Shown piece by piece: positions 11,875 to 25,665 of a stretch of 64,000 nt of DNA. Each line of letters opens with the position of its first letter. Within the stretch, counting starts at the first letter, position 1. The DNA is taken from NCBI RefSeq assembly GCF_031143425.1, contig NW_027150035.1, positions 1-64,000 of the forward strand. Direction: 5' to 3'. The stretch comes from Pleurodeles waltl. Its lineage: Eukaryota; Chordata; Amphibia; Caudata; Salamandridae. Below the pieces are notes generated by a model. It saw only the letters and a program-made list of their open reading frames with translations. It did not search any database and was not told the origin of the DNA. Both the position numbers and the translations under genes were made by a program.

Positions 11875-14800
11875 GTAGGTTTCCCTAGGTGGCGGCTGAG
11901 CTACAAGCCAAAATCTACAGGTAGGCACTTTGCAAAAAACACCTCTGTTTTCCTTCAAAAATTTGGATGTGTCCACGTTGCGCTTTGGGGCGTTTCCTGT
12001 CGCGGGCGCTAGACCTACCCACACAAGTGAGGTATCAGTTTTATCGGGAGACGTGGGGGAACGCTGGGTGGAAGGAAATTTGTGGCTCTTCTCAGATTCC
12101 AGAACTTTCTGCCACAGAAATGTGAGGAACATGTGTTTTTTTAGCCAAATTTTGAGGTTTGCAAAGGATTCTGGGTAACAGAACCTGGTCCGAGCCACAC
12201 AAGTCACCCCATTTTAGATTCCCCTAGGTCTCTAGTTTTCAGAAATGCACAGGTTTGGTAGGTTTCCCTAGGTGGCGGCTGAGCTACAAGCCAAAATCTA
12301 CAGGTAGGCACTTTGCAAAAAACACCTCTGTTTTCCTTCAAAAATTTGGATGTGCCCACGTTGCGCTTTGGGGCGTTTCCTCTCGCGGGCGCTAGGCCTA
12401 CCCACACAAATGAGGTATCATTTTTATCGGGAGACGTGGGGGAACGCTGGGTGGAAGGAAATTTGTGGCTCCTCTCAGATTCCAGAACTTTCTGCCACAG
12501 AAATGTGAGGAACATGTGTTTTTTTAGCCAAATTCTGAGGTTTGCAAAGGATTCTGGGTAACAGAACCTGGTCCGAGCCACACAAGTCACCCCATTTTGG
12601 ATTCCCCTAGGTCTCTAGTTTTCAGAAATGCACAGGTTTGGTAGGTTTCCCTATGTGGCGGCTGAGCTACAAGCCAGAATCTACAGGTAGGCACCTTGCA
12701 AAAAACACCTCTGTTTTCCTTCAAAAATTTGGATGTGTCCACGTTGCGCTTTGGGGCGTTTCCTCTCGCAGGCGCTAGGCCTACCCACACAAGTGAGGTA
12801 TCATTTTTATCGGGAGACGTGGGGGAACGCTGGGTGGAAGGAAATTTGTGGCTCCTCTCAGATTTCAGAACGTTCTGCCACAGAAATGTGAGGAACATGT
12901 GTTTTTTTAGCCAAATTTTGAGGTTTGCAATGGATTCTGGGTAACAGAACCTGGTCCGAGCCACACAAGTCACCCCATCTTGGATTCCCCTAGGTCTCTA
13001 GTTTTCAGAAATGCACAGGTTTGGTAGATTTCCCTAGGTGGCGGCTGAGCTACAGTCCAAAATCTACAGGTAGGCACTTTGCAAAAAACACCTCTGTTTT
13101 CATTCAAAAATTTGGCTGTGTCCACGTTGCGCTTTGGGGCATTTCCTGTTGCGGGCGCTAGGCCAACCCACACAAGTGAGGTATCATTTTTATCGGGAGA
13201 CGTGGGGGAACGCTGGGTGGAAGGAAATTTGTGGCTCCTCTCAGATTCCAGAACTTTCTGCCACAGAAATGTGAGGAACATGTGTTTTTTTAGCCAAATT
13301 TTGAGGTTTGCAAAGGATTCTGGGTAACAGAACCTGGTCCGAGCCACACAAGTCACCCCATCTTGGATTCCCCTAGGTCTCTAGTTTTCAGAAATGCACA
13401 GGTTTGGTAGGTTTCCCTAGGTGGCGGCTGAGCTACAAGCCAAAATCTACAGGTAGGCACTTTGCAAAAAACACCTCTGTTTTCCTTCAAAAATTTGGAT
13501 GTGTCCACGTTGCGCTTTGGGGCGTTTCCTGTCGCGGGCGCTAGGCCTATCCACACAAGTGAGGTATCAGTTTTATCAGGAGACGTGGGGGAACGCTGGG
13601 TGGAAGGACATTTGTGGCTCTTCTCAGATTCCAGAACTTTCTGCCACAGAAATGTGAGGAACATGTGTTTTTTTAGCCAAATTTTGAGGTTTGCAAAGGG
13701 TTCTGGGTAACAGAACCTGGTCCGAGCCACACAAGTCACCCCATCTTGGATTCCCCTAGGTCTCTAGTTTTCAGAAATGCACAGGTTTGGTAGGTTTCCC
13801 TAGGTGGCGGCTGAGCTACAAGCCAAAATCTACAGGTAGGCACTTTGCAAAAAACACCTCTGTTTTCCTTCAAAAATTTGGATGTGTCCACGTTGCGCTT
13901 TGGGGCGTTTCCTGTCGCGGGCGCTAGGCCTACCCACACAAGTGAGGTATCATTTTTATCGGGAGACGTGGGGGAACGCTGGGTGGAAGGAAATTTGTGG
14001 CTCCTCTCAGAATCCAGAACTTTCTGCCACAGAAATGTGAGGAACATGTTTTTTTTTAGCCAAATTCTGAGGTTTGCAAAGGATTCTGGGTAACAGAACC
14101 TGGTCCGATCCACACAAGTCATCCCATCTTGGATTCCCCTAGGTCTCTAGTTTTCAGAAATGCACAGGTTTGGTAGGTTTCCCTAGGTGGCGGCTGAGCT
14201 ACAAGCCAAAATCTACAGGTAGGCACTTTGTAAAAAACACCTCTGTTTTCCTTCAAAAATTTGGATGTGTCCACGTTGCGCTTTGGGGCGTTTCCTCTCG
14301 CGGGCGCTAGGCCTACCCACACAAGTGAGGTATCAGTTTTATCGGGAGATGTGGGGGAACGCTGGGTGGAAGCACATTTGTGGCTCCTGTCAGATTCCAG
14401 AACTTTCTGCCACAGAAATGTGAGGAACATGTGTTTTTTTAGCCAAATTTTGAGGTTTGCAATGGATTCTGGGTAACAGAACCTGGTCCGAGCCACACAA
14501 GTCACCCCATCTTGGATTCCCCTAGGTCTCTAGTTTTCAGAAATGCACAGGTTTGGTAGGTTTCCCTAGGTGGCGGCTGAGCTACAGTCCAAAATCTACA
14601 GGTAGGCACTTTGCAAAAAACACCTCTGTTTTCCTACAAAAATTTGGCTGTGTCCACGTTGCGCTTTGGGGCATTTCCTGTTGCGGGCGCTAGTCCAACC
14701 CACACAAGTGAGGTATCATTTTTATCGGGAGACGTGGGGGAACGCTGGGTGGAAGAAAATTTGTGGCTCCTCTCAGATTCCAGAACTTTCTGCCACAGAA

Positions 14801-15322
14801 ATATGAGGAACATGTGTTTTTTTAATCCAAATTTTGAGGTTTGCAAAGGATTCTGGGTAACAGAACCTGGTCCGAGCCACACAAGTCACCCCATCTTGGA
14901 TTCCCCTAGGTCTCTAGTTTTCAGAAATGCACAGGTTTGGTAGGTTTCCCTAGGTGGCGGCTGAGCTACAAGCCAAAATCTACAGGTAGGCACTTTGCAA
15001 AAAACACCTCTGTTTTCCTTCAAAAATTTGGATGTGTCCACGTTGCGCTTTGGGGCGTTTCCTGTCGCGGGCGCTAGGCCTACCCACACAAGTGAGGTAT
15101 CAGTTTTATCAGGAGACGTGGGGGAAGGCTGGGTGGAAGGACATTTGTGGCTCTTCTCAGATTCCAGAACTTTCTGCCACAGAAATGTGAGGAACATGTG
15201 TTTTTTTAGCCAAATTTTGAGGTTTGCAAAGGGTTCTGGGTAACAGAACCTGGTCCGAGCCACACAAGTCACCCCATCTTGGATTCCCCTAGGTCTCTAG
15301 TTTTCAGAAATGCACAGGTTTG

Positions 15323-15705
15323 GTAGGTTTCCCTAGGTGGCAGCTGAGCAACAAGCCAAAATCTACAGGTAGGCACTTTGCAAAAAACACCTCTGTTTTC
15401 CTTCAAAAATTTGGATATGTCCACGTTGCGCTTTGGGGCGTTTCCTGTCGCGGGCGCTAGGCCTACCCACACAAGTGAGGTATCATTTTTATCGGGAGAC
15501 GTGGGGGAACGCTGGGTGGAAGGAAATTTGTGGCTCCTCTCAGATTCCAGAACTTTCTGCCACAGAAATGTGAGGAACATGTGTTTTTTTAGCCAAATTT
15601 TGAGGTTTGCAAAGGGTTCTGGGTAACAGAACGTGGTCCGAGCCACACAAGTCACCCCATTTTGGATTCCCCTAGGTCTCTAGTTTTCAGAAATGCACAG
15701 GTTTG
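15323..15705 (+). repeat. Chimeric monomer 41 marking a two-monomer deletion
   Basis: The 5' part has GCAGCTGAGCAACAAG, which is specific to monomer 20, and the 3' part has GAACGTGGTCC, specific to monomer 22. It lacks both the GTTAGGAAC of monomer 22 (phase 250) and the GTTTATTTAG of monomer 20 (phase 265), placing the switch between about 15573 and 15586. Offsets to unit 1 change from 8044 to 7278 bp across it, a loss of 766 bp. Confidence 0.85.
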
Positions 15706-18700
15706 GTAGGTTTCCCTAGGTGGCGGCTGAGCTACAAGCCAAAATCTACAGGTAGGCACTTTGCAAAAAACACCTCTGTTTTCCTTCAAAAATTTGGATG
15801 TGTCCACGTTGCGCTTTGGGGCGTTTCCTGTCGCGGGCGCTAGACCTACCCACACAAGTGAGGTATCAGTTTTATCGGGAGACGTGGGGGAACGCTGGGT
15901 GGAAGGAAATTTGTGGCTCTTCTCAGATTCCAGAACTTTCTGCCACAGAAATGTGAGGAACATGTGTTTTTTTAGCCAAATTTTGAGGTTTGCAAAGGAT
16001 TCTGGGTAACAGAACCTGGTCCGAGCCACACAAGTCACCCCATTTTAGATTCCCCTAGGTCTCTAGTTTTCAGAAATGCACAGGTTTGGTAGGTTTCCCT
16101 AGGTGGCGGCTGAGCTACAAGCCAAAATCTACAGGTAGGCACTTTGCAAAAAACACCTCTGTTTTCCTTCAAAAATTTGGATGTGCCCACGTTGCGCTTT
16201 GGGGCGTTTCCTCTCGCGGGCGCTAGGCCTACCCACACAAATGAGGTATCATTTTTATCGGGAGACGTGGGGGAACGCTGGGTGGAAGGAAATTTGTGGC
16301 TCCTCTCAGATTCCAGAACTTTCTGCCACAGAAATGTGAGGAACATGTGTTTTTTTAGCCAAATTCTGAGGTTTGCAAAGGATTCTGGGTAACAGAACCT
16401 GGTCCGAGCCACACAAGTCACCCCATTTTGGATTCCCCTAGGTCTCTAGTTTTCAGAAATGCACAGGTTTGGTAGGTTTCCCTAGGTGGCGGCTGAGCTA
16501 CAAGCCAGAATCTACAGGTAGGCACTTTGCAAAAAACACCTCTGTTTTCCTTCAAAAATTTGGATGTGTCCACGTTGCGCTTTGGGGCGTTTCCTCTCGC
16601 AGGCGCTAGGCCTACCCACACAAGTGAGGTATCATTTTTATCGGGAGACGTGGGGGAACGCTGGGTGGAAGGAAATTTGTGGCTCCTCTCAGATTTCAGA
16701 ACGTTCTGCCACAGAAATGTGAGGAACATGTGTTTTTTTAGCCAAATTTTGAGGTTTGCAATGGATTCTGGGTAACAGAACCTGGTCCGAGCCACACAAG
16801 TCACCCCATCTTGGATTCCCCTAGGTCTCTAGTTTTCAGAAATGCACAGGTTTGGTAGGTTTCCCTAGGTGGCGGCTGAGCTACAAGCCAAAATCTACAG
16901 GTAGGCACTTTGCAAAAAACACCTCTGTTTTCCTTCAAAAATTTGGATGTGTCCACGTTGCGCTTTGGGGCGTTTCCTGTCGCGGGCGCTAGACCTACCC
17001 ACACAAGTGAGGTATCAGTTTTATCGGGAGACGTGGGGGAACGCTGGGTGGAAGGAAATTTGTGGCTCTTCTCAGATTCCAGAACTTTCTGCCACAGAAA
17101 TGTGAGGAACATGTGTTTTTTTAGCCAAATTTTGAGGTTTGCAAAGGATTCTGGGTAACAGAACCTGGTCCGAGCCACACAAGTCACCCCATTTTAGATT
17201 CCCCTAGGTCTCTAGTTTTCAGAAATGCACAGGTTTGGTAGGTTTCCCTAGGTGGCGGCTGAGCTACAAGCCAAAATCTACAGGTAGGCACTTTGCAAAA
17301 AACACCTCTGTTTTCCTTCAAAAATTTGGATGTGCCCACGTTGCGCTTTGGGGCGTTTCCTCTCTTGGGCGCTAGGCCTACCCACACAAATGAGGTATCA
17401 TTTTTATCGGGAGACGTGGGGGAACGCTGGGTGGAAGGAAATTTGTGGCTCCTCTCAGATTCCAGAACTTTCTGCCACAGAAATGTGAGGAACATGTGTT
17501 TTTTTAGCCAAATTCTGAGGTTTGCAAAGGATTCTGGGTAACAGAACCTGGTCCGAGCCACACAAGTCACCCCATTTTGGATTCCCCTAGGTCTCTAGTT
17601 TTCAGAAATGCACAGGTTTGGTAGGTGTCCCTAGGTGGCGGCTGAGCTACAAGCCAGAATCTACAGGTAGGCACTTTGCAAAAAACACCTCTGTTTTCCT
17701 TCAAAAATTTGGATGTGTCCACGTTGCGCTTTGGGGCGTTTCCTCTCGCAGGCGCTAGGCCTACCCACACAAGTGAGGTATCATTTTTATCGGGAGACGT
17801 GGGGGAACGCTGGGTGGAAGGAAATTTGTGGCTCCTCTCAGATTTCAGAACGTTCTGCCACAGAAATGTGAGGAACATGTGTTTTTTTAGCCAAATTTTG
17901 AGGTTTGCAATGGATTCTGGGTAACAGAACCTGGTCCGAGCCACACAAGTCACCCCATCTTGGATTCCCCTAGGTCTCTAGTTTTCAGAAATGCACAGGT
18001 TTGGTAGGTTTCCCTAGGTGGCGGCTGAGCTACAGTCCAAAATCTACAGGTAGGCACTTTGCAAAAAACACCTCTGTTTTCATTCAAAAATTTGGCTGTG
18101 TCCACGTTGCGCTTTGGGGCATTTCCTGTTGCGGGCGCTAGGCCAACCCACACAAGTGAGGTATCATTTTTATCGGGAGACGTGGGGGAACGCTGGGTGG
18201 AAGGAAATTTGTGGCTCCTCTCAGATTCCAGAACTTTCTGCCACAGAAATGTGAGGAACATGTGTTTTTTTAGCAAAATTTTGAGGTTTGCAAAGGATTC
18301 TGGGTAACAGAACCTGGTCCGAGCCACACAAGTCACCCCATCTTGGATTCCCCTAGGTCTCTAGTTTTCAGAAATGCACAGGTTTGGCAGGTTTCCCTAG
18401 GTGGCGGCTGAGCTACAAGCCAAAATCTACAGGTAGGCACTTTGCAAAAAACACCTCTGTTTTCCTTCAAAAATTTGGATGTGTCCACGTTGCGCTTTGG
18501 GGCGTTTCCTGTCGCGGGCGCTAGGCCTACCCACACAAGTGAGGTATCAGTTTTATCAGGAGACGTGGGGGAACGCTGGGTGGAAGGACATTTGTGGCTC
18601 TTCTCAGATTCCAGAACTTTATGCCACAGAAATGTGACGAACATGTGTTTTTTTAGCCAAATTTTGAGGTTTGCAAAGGGTTCTGGGTAACAGAACCTGG

Positions 18701-21700
18701 TCCGAGCCACACAAGTCACCCCATCTTGGATTCCCCTAGGTCTCTAGTTTTCAGAAATGCACAGGTTTGGTAGGTTTCCCTAGGTGGCGGCTGAGCTACA
18801 AGCCAAAATCTACAGGTAGGCACTTTGCAAAAAACACCTCTGTTTTCCTTCAAAAATTTGGATGTGTCCACGTTGCGCTTTGGGGCGTTTCCTGTCGCGG
18901 GCGCTAGGCCTACCCACACAAGTGAGGTATCATTTTTATCGGGAGACGTGGGGGAACGCTGGGTGGAAGGAAATTTGTGGCTCCTCTCAGAATCCAGAAC
19001 TTTCTGCCACAGAAATGTGAGGAACATGTTTTTTTTTAGCCAAATTCTGAGGTTTGCAAAGGATTCTGGGTAACAGAACCTGGTCCGATCCACACAAGTC
19101 ATCCCATCTTGGATTCCCCTAGGTCTCTAGTTTTCAGAAATGCACAGGTTTGGTAGGTTTCCCTAGGTGGCGGCTGAGCTACAAGCCAAAATCTACAGGT
19201 AGGCACTTTGTAAAAAACACCTCTGTTTTCCTTCAAAAATTTGGATGTGTCCACGTTGCGCTTTGGGGCGTTTCCTCTCGCGGGCGCTAGGCCTACCCAC
19301 ACAAGTGAGGTATCAGTTTTATCGGGAGATGTGGGGGAACGCTGGGTGGAAGCACATTTGTGGCTCCTGTCAGATTCCAGAACTTTCTGCCACAGAAATG
19401 TGAGGAACATGTGTTTTTTTAGCCAAATTTTGAGGTTTGCAAAGGATTCTGGGTAACAGAACCTGGTCCGAGCCACACAAGTCACCCCATCTTGGATTCC
19501 CCTAGGTCTCTAGTTTTCAGAAATGCACAGGTTTGGTAGGTTTCCCTAGGTGGCGGCTGAGCTACAAGCCAAAATCTACAGGTAGGCACTTTGCAAAAAA
19601 CACCTCTGTTTTCCTTCAAAAATTTTGATGTGTCCACGTTGCGCTTTGGGGCGTTTCCTGTCGCGGGCGCTAGGCCTACCCACACAAGTGAGGTATCAGT
19701 TTTATCGGGAGATGTGGGGGAACGCTGGGTGGAAGCAAATTTGTGGCTCCTCTCAGATTCCAGAACTTTCTGCCACAGAAATGTGAGGAACATGTGTTTT
19801 TTTAGCCAAATTTTGAGGTTTGCAATGGATTCTGGGTAACAGAACCTGGCCCGAGCCACACAAGTCACCCCATCTTGGATTCCCCTAGGTCTCTAGTTTT
19901 CAGAAATGCACAGGTTTGGTAGGTTTCCCTAGGTGGCGGCTGAGCTACAGTCCAAAATCTACAGGTAGGCACTTTGCAAAAAACACCTCTGTTTTCATAA
20001 AAAAATTTGGCTGTGTCCACGTTGCGCTTTGGGGCATTTCCTGTTGCGGGCGCTAGTCCAACCCACACAAGTGAGGTATCATTTTTATCGGGAGACGTGG
20101 GGGAACGCTGGGTGGAAGGAAATTTGTGGCTCCTCTCAGATTCCAGAACTTTCTGCCACAGAAATGTGAGGAACAGGTGTTTTTTTTAGCCAAATTTTGA
20201 GGTTTGCAAAGGATTCTGGGTAACAGAACCTGGTCCGAGCCACACAAGTCACCCCATCTTGGATTCCCCTAGGTCTCTAGTTTTCAGAAATGCACAGGTT
20301 TGGTAGGTTTCCCTAGGTGGCGGCTGAGCTACAAGCCAAAATCTACAGTTAGGCACTTTGCAAAAAACATCTCTGTTTTCCTTCAAAAATTTGGATGTGT
20401 CCACGTTGCGCTTTGGGGCGTTTCCTGTCGCGGGCGCTAGGCCTACCCACACAAGTGAGGTATCAGTTTTATCGGGAGACGTGGGGGAACGCTGGGTGGA
20501 AGGAAATTTGTGGCTCCTCTCAGATTCCAGAACTTTCTGCCACAGAAATGTGAGGAACATGTGTTTTTTTTAGCCAAATTTTGAGGTTTGCAAAGGATTC
20601 TGGGTAACAGAACCTGGTCCGAGCCACACAAGTCACCCCATCTTGGATTCCCCTAGGTCTCTAGTTTTCAGAAATGCACAGGTTTGGTAGGTTTCCCTAG
20701 GTGGCGGCTGAGCTACAAGCCAAAATCTACAGTTAGGCACTTTGCAAAAAACACCTCTGTTTTCCTTCAAAAATTTGGATGTGTCCACGTTGCGCTTTGG
20801 GGCGTTTCCTCTCGCGGGCGCTAGGCCTACCCACACAAGTGAGGTATCATTTTTATCGGGAGACGTGGGGGAACGCTGGGTGGAAGGAAATTTGTGGCTC
20901 CTCTCAGATTTCAGAACGTTCTGCCACAGAAATGTGAGGAACATGTGTTTTTTTAGCCAAATTCTGAGGTTTGCAAAGGATTCTGGGTAACAGAACCTGG
21001 CCGAGCCACACAAGTCACCCCATCTTGGATTCCCCTAGGTGTCTAGTTTTCAGAAATGCACAGGTTTGGTAGGTTTCCCTAGGTGGCGGCTGAGCTACAG
21101 TCCAAAATCTACAGGTAGGCACTTTGCAAAAAACACCTCTGTTTTCCTTCAAAAATTTGGATGTGTCCACGTTGCGCTTTGGGGCGTATCCTCTCGTGGG
21201 CGCTAGGCCTACCCACACAAGATAGGTATCATTTTTATCGGGAGACGTGGGGGAACGCTGGGTGGAAGGAAATTTGTGGCTCCTCTCAGATTTCAGAACG
21301 TTCTGCCACAGAAATGTGAGGAACATGTGTTTTTTTAGCCAAATTCTGAGGTTTGCAAAGGATTCTGGGTAACAGAACCTGGTCCGAGCCACACAAGTCA
21401 CCCCATCTTGGATTCCCCTAGGTCTCTAGTTTTCAGAAATGCACAGGTTTGGTAGGTTTCCCTAGGTGGCGGCTGAGCTACAGTCCAAAATCTAAAGGTA
21501 GGCACTTTGCAAAAAACACCTCTGTTTTCATTCAAAAATTTGGCTGTGTCCACGTTGCGCTTTGGGGCATTTCCTGTTGCGGGCGCTAGGCCAACCCACA
21601 CAAGTGAGGTATCATTTTTATTGGGAGACGTGGGGGAACGCTGGGTGGAAGGAAATTTGTGGCTCCTCTCAGATTCCAGAACTTTCTGCCACAGAAATGT

Positions 21701-24700
21701 GAGGAACATGTGTTTTTTTAGCCAAATTTTGAGGTTTGCAAAGGATTCTGGGTAACAGAACCTGGTCCGAGCCACACAAGTCACCCCATCTTGGATTCCC
21801 CTAGGTCTCTAGTTTTCAGAAATGCACAGGTTTGGTAGGTTTCCCTAGGTGGCGGCTGAGCTACAAGCCAAAATCTACAGGTAGGCACTTTGCAAAAAAC
21901 ACCTCTGTTTTCCTTCAAAAATTTTGATGTGTCGACGTTGCGCTTTGGGGCGTTTCCTGTCGCGGGCGCTAGGCCTACCCACACAAGTGAGGTATCAGTT
22001 TTATCGGGAGATGTGGGGGAACGCTGGGTGGAAGCAAATTTGTGGCTCCTCTCAGATTCCAGAACTTTCTGCCACAGAAATGTGAGGAACATGTGTTTTT
22101 TTAGCCAAATTTTGAGGTTTGCAATGGATTCTGGGTAACAGAACCTGGCCCGAGCCACACAAGTCACCCCATCTTGGATTCCCCTAGGTCTCTAGTTTTC
22201 AGAAATGCACAGGTTTGGTAGGTTTCCCTAGGTGGCGGCTGAGCTACAGTCCAAAATCTACAGGTAGGCACTTTGCAAAAAACACCTCTGTTTTCATTAA
22301 AAAATTTGGCTGTGTCCACGTTGCGCTTTGGGGCATTTCCTGTTGCGGGCGCTAGTCCAACCCACACAAGTGAGGTATCATTTTTATCGGGAGACGTGGG
22401 GGAACGCTGGGTGGAAGGAAATTTGTGGCTCCTCTCAGATTCCAGAACTTTCTGCCACAGAAATGTGAGGAACATGTGTTTTTTTTAGCCAAATTTTGAG
22501 GTTTGCAAAGGATTCTGGGTAACAGAACCTGGTCCGAGCCACACAAGTCACCCCATCTTGGATTCCCCTAGGTCTCTAGTTTTCAGAAATGCACAGGTTT
22601 GGTAGGTTTCCCTAGGTGGCGGCTGAGCTACAAGCCAAAATCTACAGTTAGGCACTTTGCAAAAAACATCTCTGTTTTCCTTCAAAAATTTGGATGTGTC
22701 CACGTTGCGCTTTGGGGCGTTTCCTGTCGCGGGCGCTAGGCCTACCCACACAAGTGAGGTATCAGTTTTATCGGGAGACGTGGGGGAACGCTGGGTGGAA
22801 GGAAATTTGTGGCTCCTCTCAGATTCCAGAACTTTCTGCCACAGAAATGTGAGGAACATGTGTTTTTTTTAGCCAAATATTGAGGTTTGCAAAGGATTCT
22901 GGGTAACAGAACCTGGTCCGAGCCACACAAGTCACCCCATCTTGGATTCCCCTAGGTCTCTAGTTTTCAGAAATGCACAGGTTTGGTAGGTTTCCCTAGG
23001 TGGCGGCTGAGCTACAAGCCATAATCTACAGTTAGGCACTTTGCAAAAAACACCTCTGTTTTCCTTCAAAAATGTGGATGTGTCCACGTTGCGCTTTGGG
23101 GCGTTTCCTCTCGCGGGCGCTAGGCCTACCCACACAAGTGAGGTATCATTTTTATCGGGAGACGTGGGGGAACGCTGGGTGGAAGGAAATTTGTGGCTCC
23201 TCTCAGATTTCAGAACGTTCTGCCACAGAAATGTGAGGAACATGTGTTTTTTTAGCCAAATTCTGAGGTTTGCAAAGGATTCTGGGTAACAGAACCTGGC
23301 CGAGCCACACAAGTCACCCCATCTTGGATTCCCCTAGGTCTCTAGTTTTCAGAAATGCACAGGTTTGGTAGGTTTCCCTAGGTGGCGGCTGAGCTACAGT
23401 CCAAAATCTACAGGTAGGCACTTTGCAAAAAACACCTCTGTTTTCCTTCAAAAATATGGATGTGTCCACGTTGCGCTTTGGTGCGTTTCCAGTCGCGGGC
23501 GCTAGGCCTACCCACACAAGTGAGGTATCAGTTTTATCGGGAGACGTGGGGGAACGCTGGGTGGAAGCAAATTCGTGGCTCCTCTCAGATTCCAGAACTT
23601 TCTGCCACAGAAATGTGAGGAACATGTGTTTTTTTAGCCAAAATTTGAGGTTTGCAATGGATTCTGGGTAACAGAACCTGGTCCGAGCCACACAAGTCAC
23701 CCCATCTTGGATTCCCCTAGGTCTCTAGTTTTCAGAAATGCACAGGTTTGGTAGGTTTCCCTACGTGGCGGCTGAGCTACAGTCCAAAATCTACAGGTAG
23801 GCACTTTGCAAAAAACACCTCTGTTTTCCTTCAAAAATGTGGATGTGTCCACGTTGCGCTTTGGGGCATTTCCTGTCGCGGGCGCTAGGCCTACCCACAC
23901 AAGTGAGGTATCATTTTTATCGGGAGATGTGGGGGAACGCTGGGTGGAAGGAAATTTGTGGCTCCTCTCAGAATCCAGAACTTTCTGCCACAGAAATGTG
24001 AGGAACATGTGTTTTTTTAGCCAAATTCTGAGGTTTGCAAAGGATTCTGGGTAACAGAACCTGGTCCGAGCCACACAAGTCACCCCATCTTGGATTCCCC
24101 TAGGTCTCTAGTTTTCAGAAATGCACAGGTTTGGTAGGTTTCCCTAGGTGGCGGCTGAGCTACAAGCCAAAATCTACAGGTAGGCACTTTGCAAAAAACA
24201 CCTCTGTTTTCCTTCAAAAATTTGGATGTGTCCACGTTGCGCTTTGGGGCGTTTCGTGTCGCGGGCGGTAGGCCTACCCACACAAGTGAGGTATCATTTT
24301 TATCGGGAGATGTGGGGGAACGCTGGGTGGAAGTAAATTTGTGGCTCCTCTCAGAATCCAGAACTTTCTGCCACAGAAATGTGAGGAACATGTGTTTTTT
24401 TAGCCAAATTCTGAGGTTTGCAAAGGATTCTGGGTAACAGAACCTGGTCCGAGCCACACAAGTCACCCCATCTTGGATTCCCCTAGGTCTCTAGTTTTCA
24501 GAAATGCACAGGTTTGGTAGGTTTCCCTAGGTGGCGGCTGAGCTACAAGCCAAAATCTACAGGTAGGCACTTTGCAAAAAACACCTCTGTTTTCCTTCAA
24601 AAATTTGGATGTGTCCACGTTGCGCTTTGGGGCGTTTCGTGTCGCGGGCGTTAGGCCTACCCACACAAGTGAGGTATCAGTTTTATCGGGAGATGTGGGG

Positions 24701-25665
24701 GAACGCTGGGTGGAAGCAAACTTGTGGCTCCTCTCAGATTCCAGAACTTTCTGCCACAGAAATGTGAGGAACATGTGTTTTGTTAGCCAAATTTTGAGGT
24801 TTGCAATGGATTCTGGGTAACAGAACCTGGTCCGAGCCACACAAGTCACCCCATCTTGGATTCCCCTCGGTCTCTAGTTTTCAGAAATGCACAGGTTTGG
24901 TAGGTTTCCCTAGGTGGCGGCTGAGCTACAGTCCAAAATCTACAGGTAGGCACTTTGGAAAAAACACCTCTGTTTTCATTTAAAAATTTGGCTGTGTCCA
25001 CGTTGCGCTTTGGGGCATTTCCTGTTGCGGGCGCTAGGCCAACCCACACAAGTGAGGTATCATTTTTATCGGGAGACGTGGGGGAACGCTGGGTGGAAGG
25101 AAATTTGTTTCTCCTCTCAGATTCCAGAACTTTCTGCCACAGAAATGTGAGGAACATGTGTTTTTTTAGCCAAATTTTGAGGTTTGCAAAGGATTCTGGG
25201 TAACAGAACCTGGTCCGAGCCACACAAGTCACCCCATCTTGGATTCCCCTAGGTCTCTAGTTCTCAGAAATGCACAGGTTTGGTAGGTTTCCCTAGGTGG
25301 CGGCTGAGCTACAAGCCAAAATCTACAGGTAGGCACTTTGCAAAAAACACCTCTGTTTTCCTTCAAAAATTTGGATGTGTCCACGTTGCGCTTTGGGGCG
25401 TTTCCTGTCGCGGGCGCTAGGCCTACCCACACAAGTGAGGTATCAGTTTTTTCGGTAGATGTGGGGGAACGCTGGGTGGAAGTAAATTTGTGGCTCCTCT
25501 CAGATTCCAGAACTTTCTGCCACAGAAATGTGAGGAACAAGTGTTTTTTTAGCCAAATTTTGAGGTTTGCAAAGGATTCTGGGTAACAGAACCTGGTCTG
25601 AGCCACACAAGTCACCCCATCTTGGATTCCCCTAGGTCTCTAGTTTTCAGAAATGCACAGGTTTG
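15706..25665 (+). repeat. Higher-order unit 3: 26 monomers (42-67)
   Basis: The type order is A B C A B C D E G H J K L M N O J K L M P Q R S T U. The first eight monomers copy unit 2 (7278-bp offset), including the rare CTTTATGCC and GTGACGAAC changes in monomer 49. From monomer 52 on, new types appear that are absent from units 1 and 2. Within it the four-monomer string J K L M occurs twice (52-55 and 58-61), 2299 bp apart. Indels serve as tags: K and L types carry eight T in the T tract, and M types lack one base in ACCTGGCCGAG. This is the longest intact higher-order unit in the window. Confidence 0.85.

Larger units (their letters stand above)
8428..15705 (+). repeat. Higher-order unit 2: 19 monomers (23-41)
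   Basis: The type order is A B C A B C D E, then a chimeric monomer (31), then A B C D E G H I E F. It can be read as one partial and one nearly complete pass through unit 1 joined at monomer 31. Monomers 32-40 repeat monomers 11-19 at an offset of 8044 bp with no difference that I noticed. Monomers 23-30 recur as 42-49 at 7278 bp. The unit ends in chimeric monomer 41, where two monomers have been lost relative to unit 1. Private mark: TTTCCGTAGG at the start of monomer 29 (about 10726). Confidence 0.8.
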
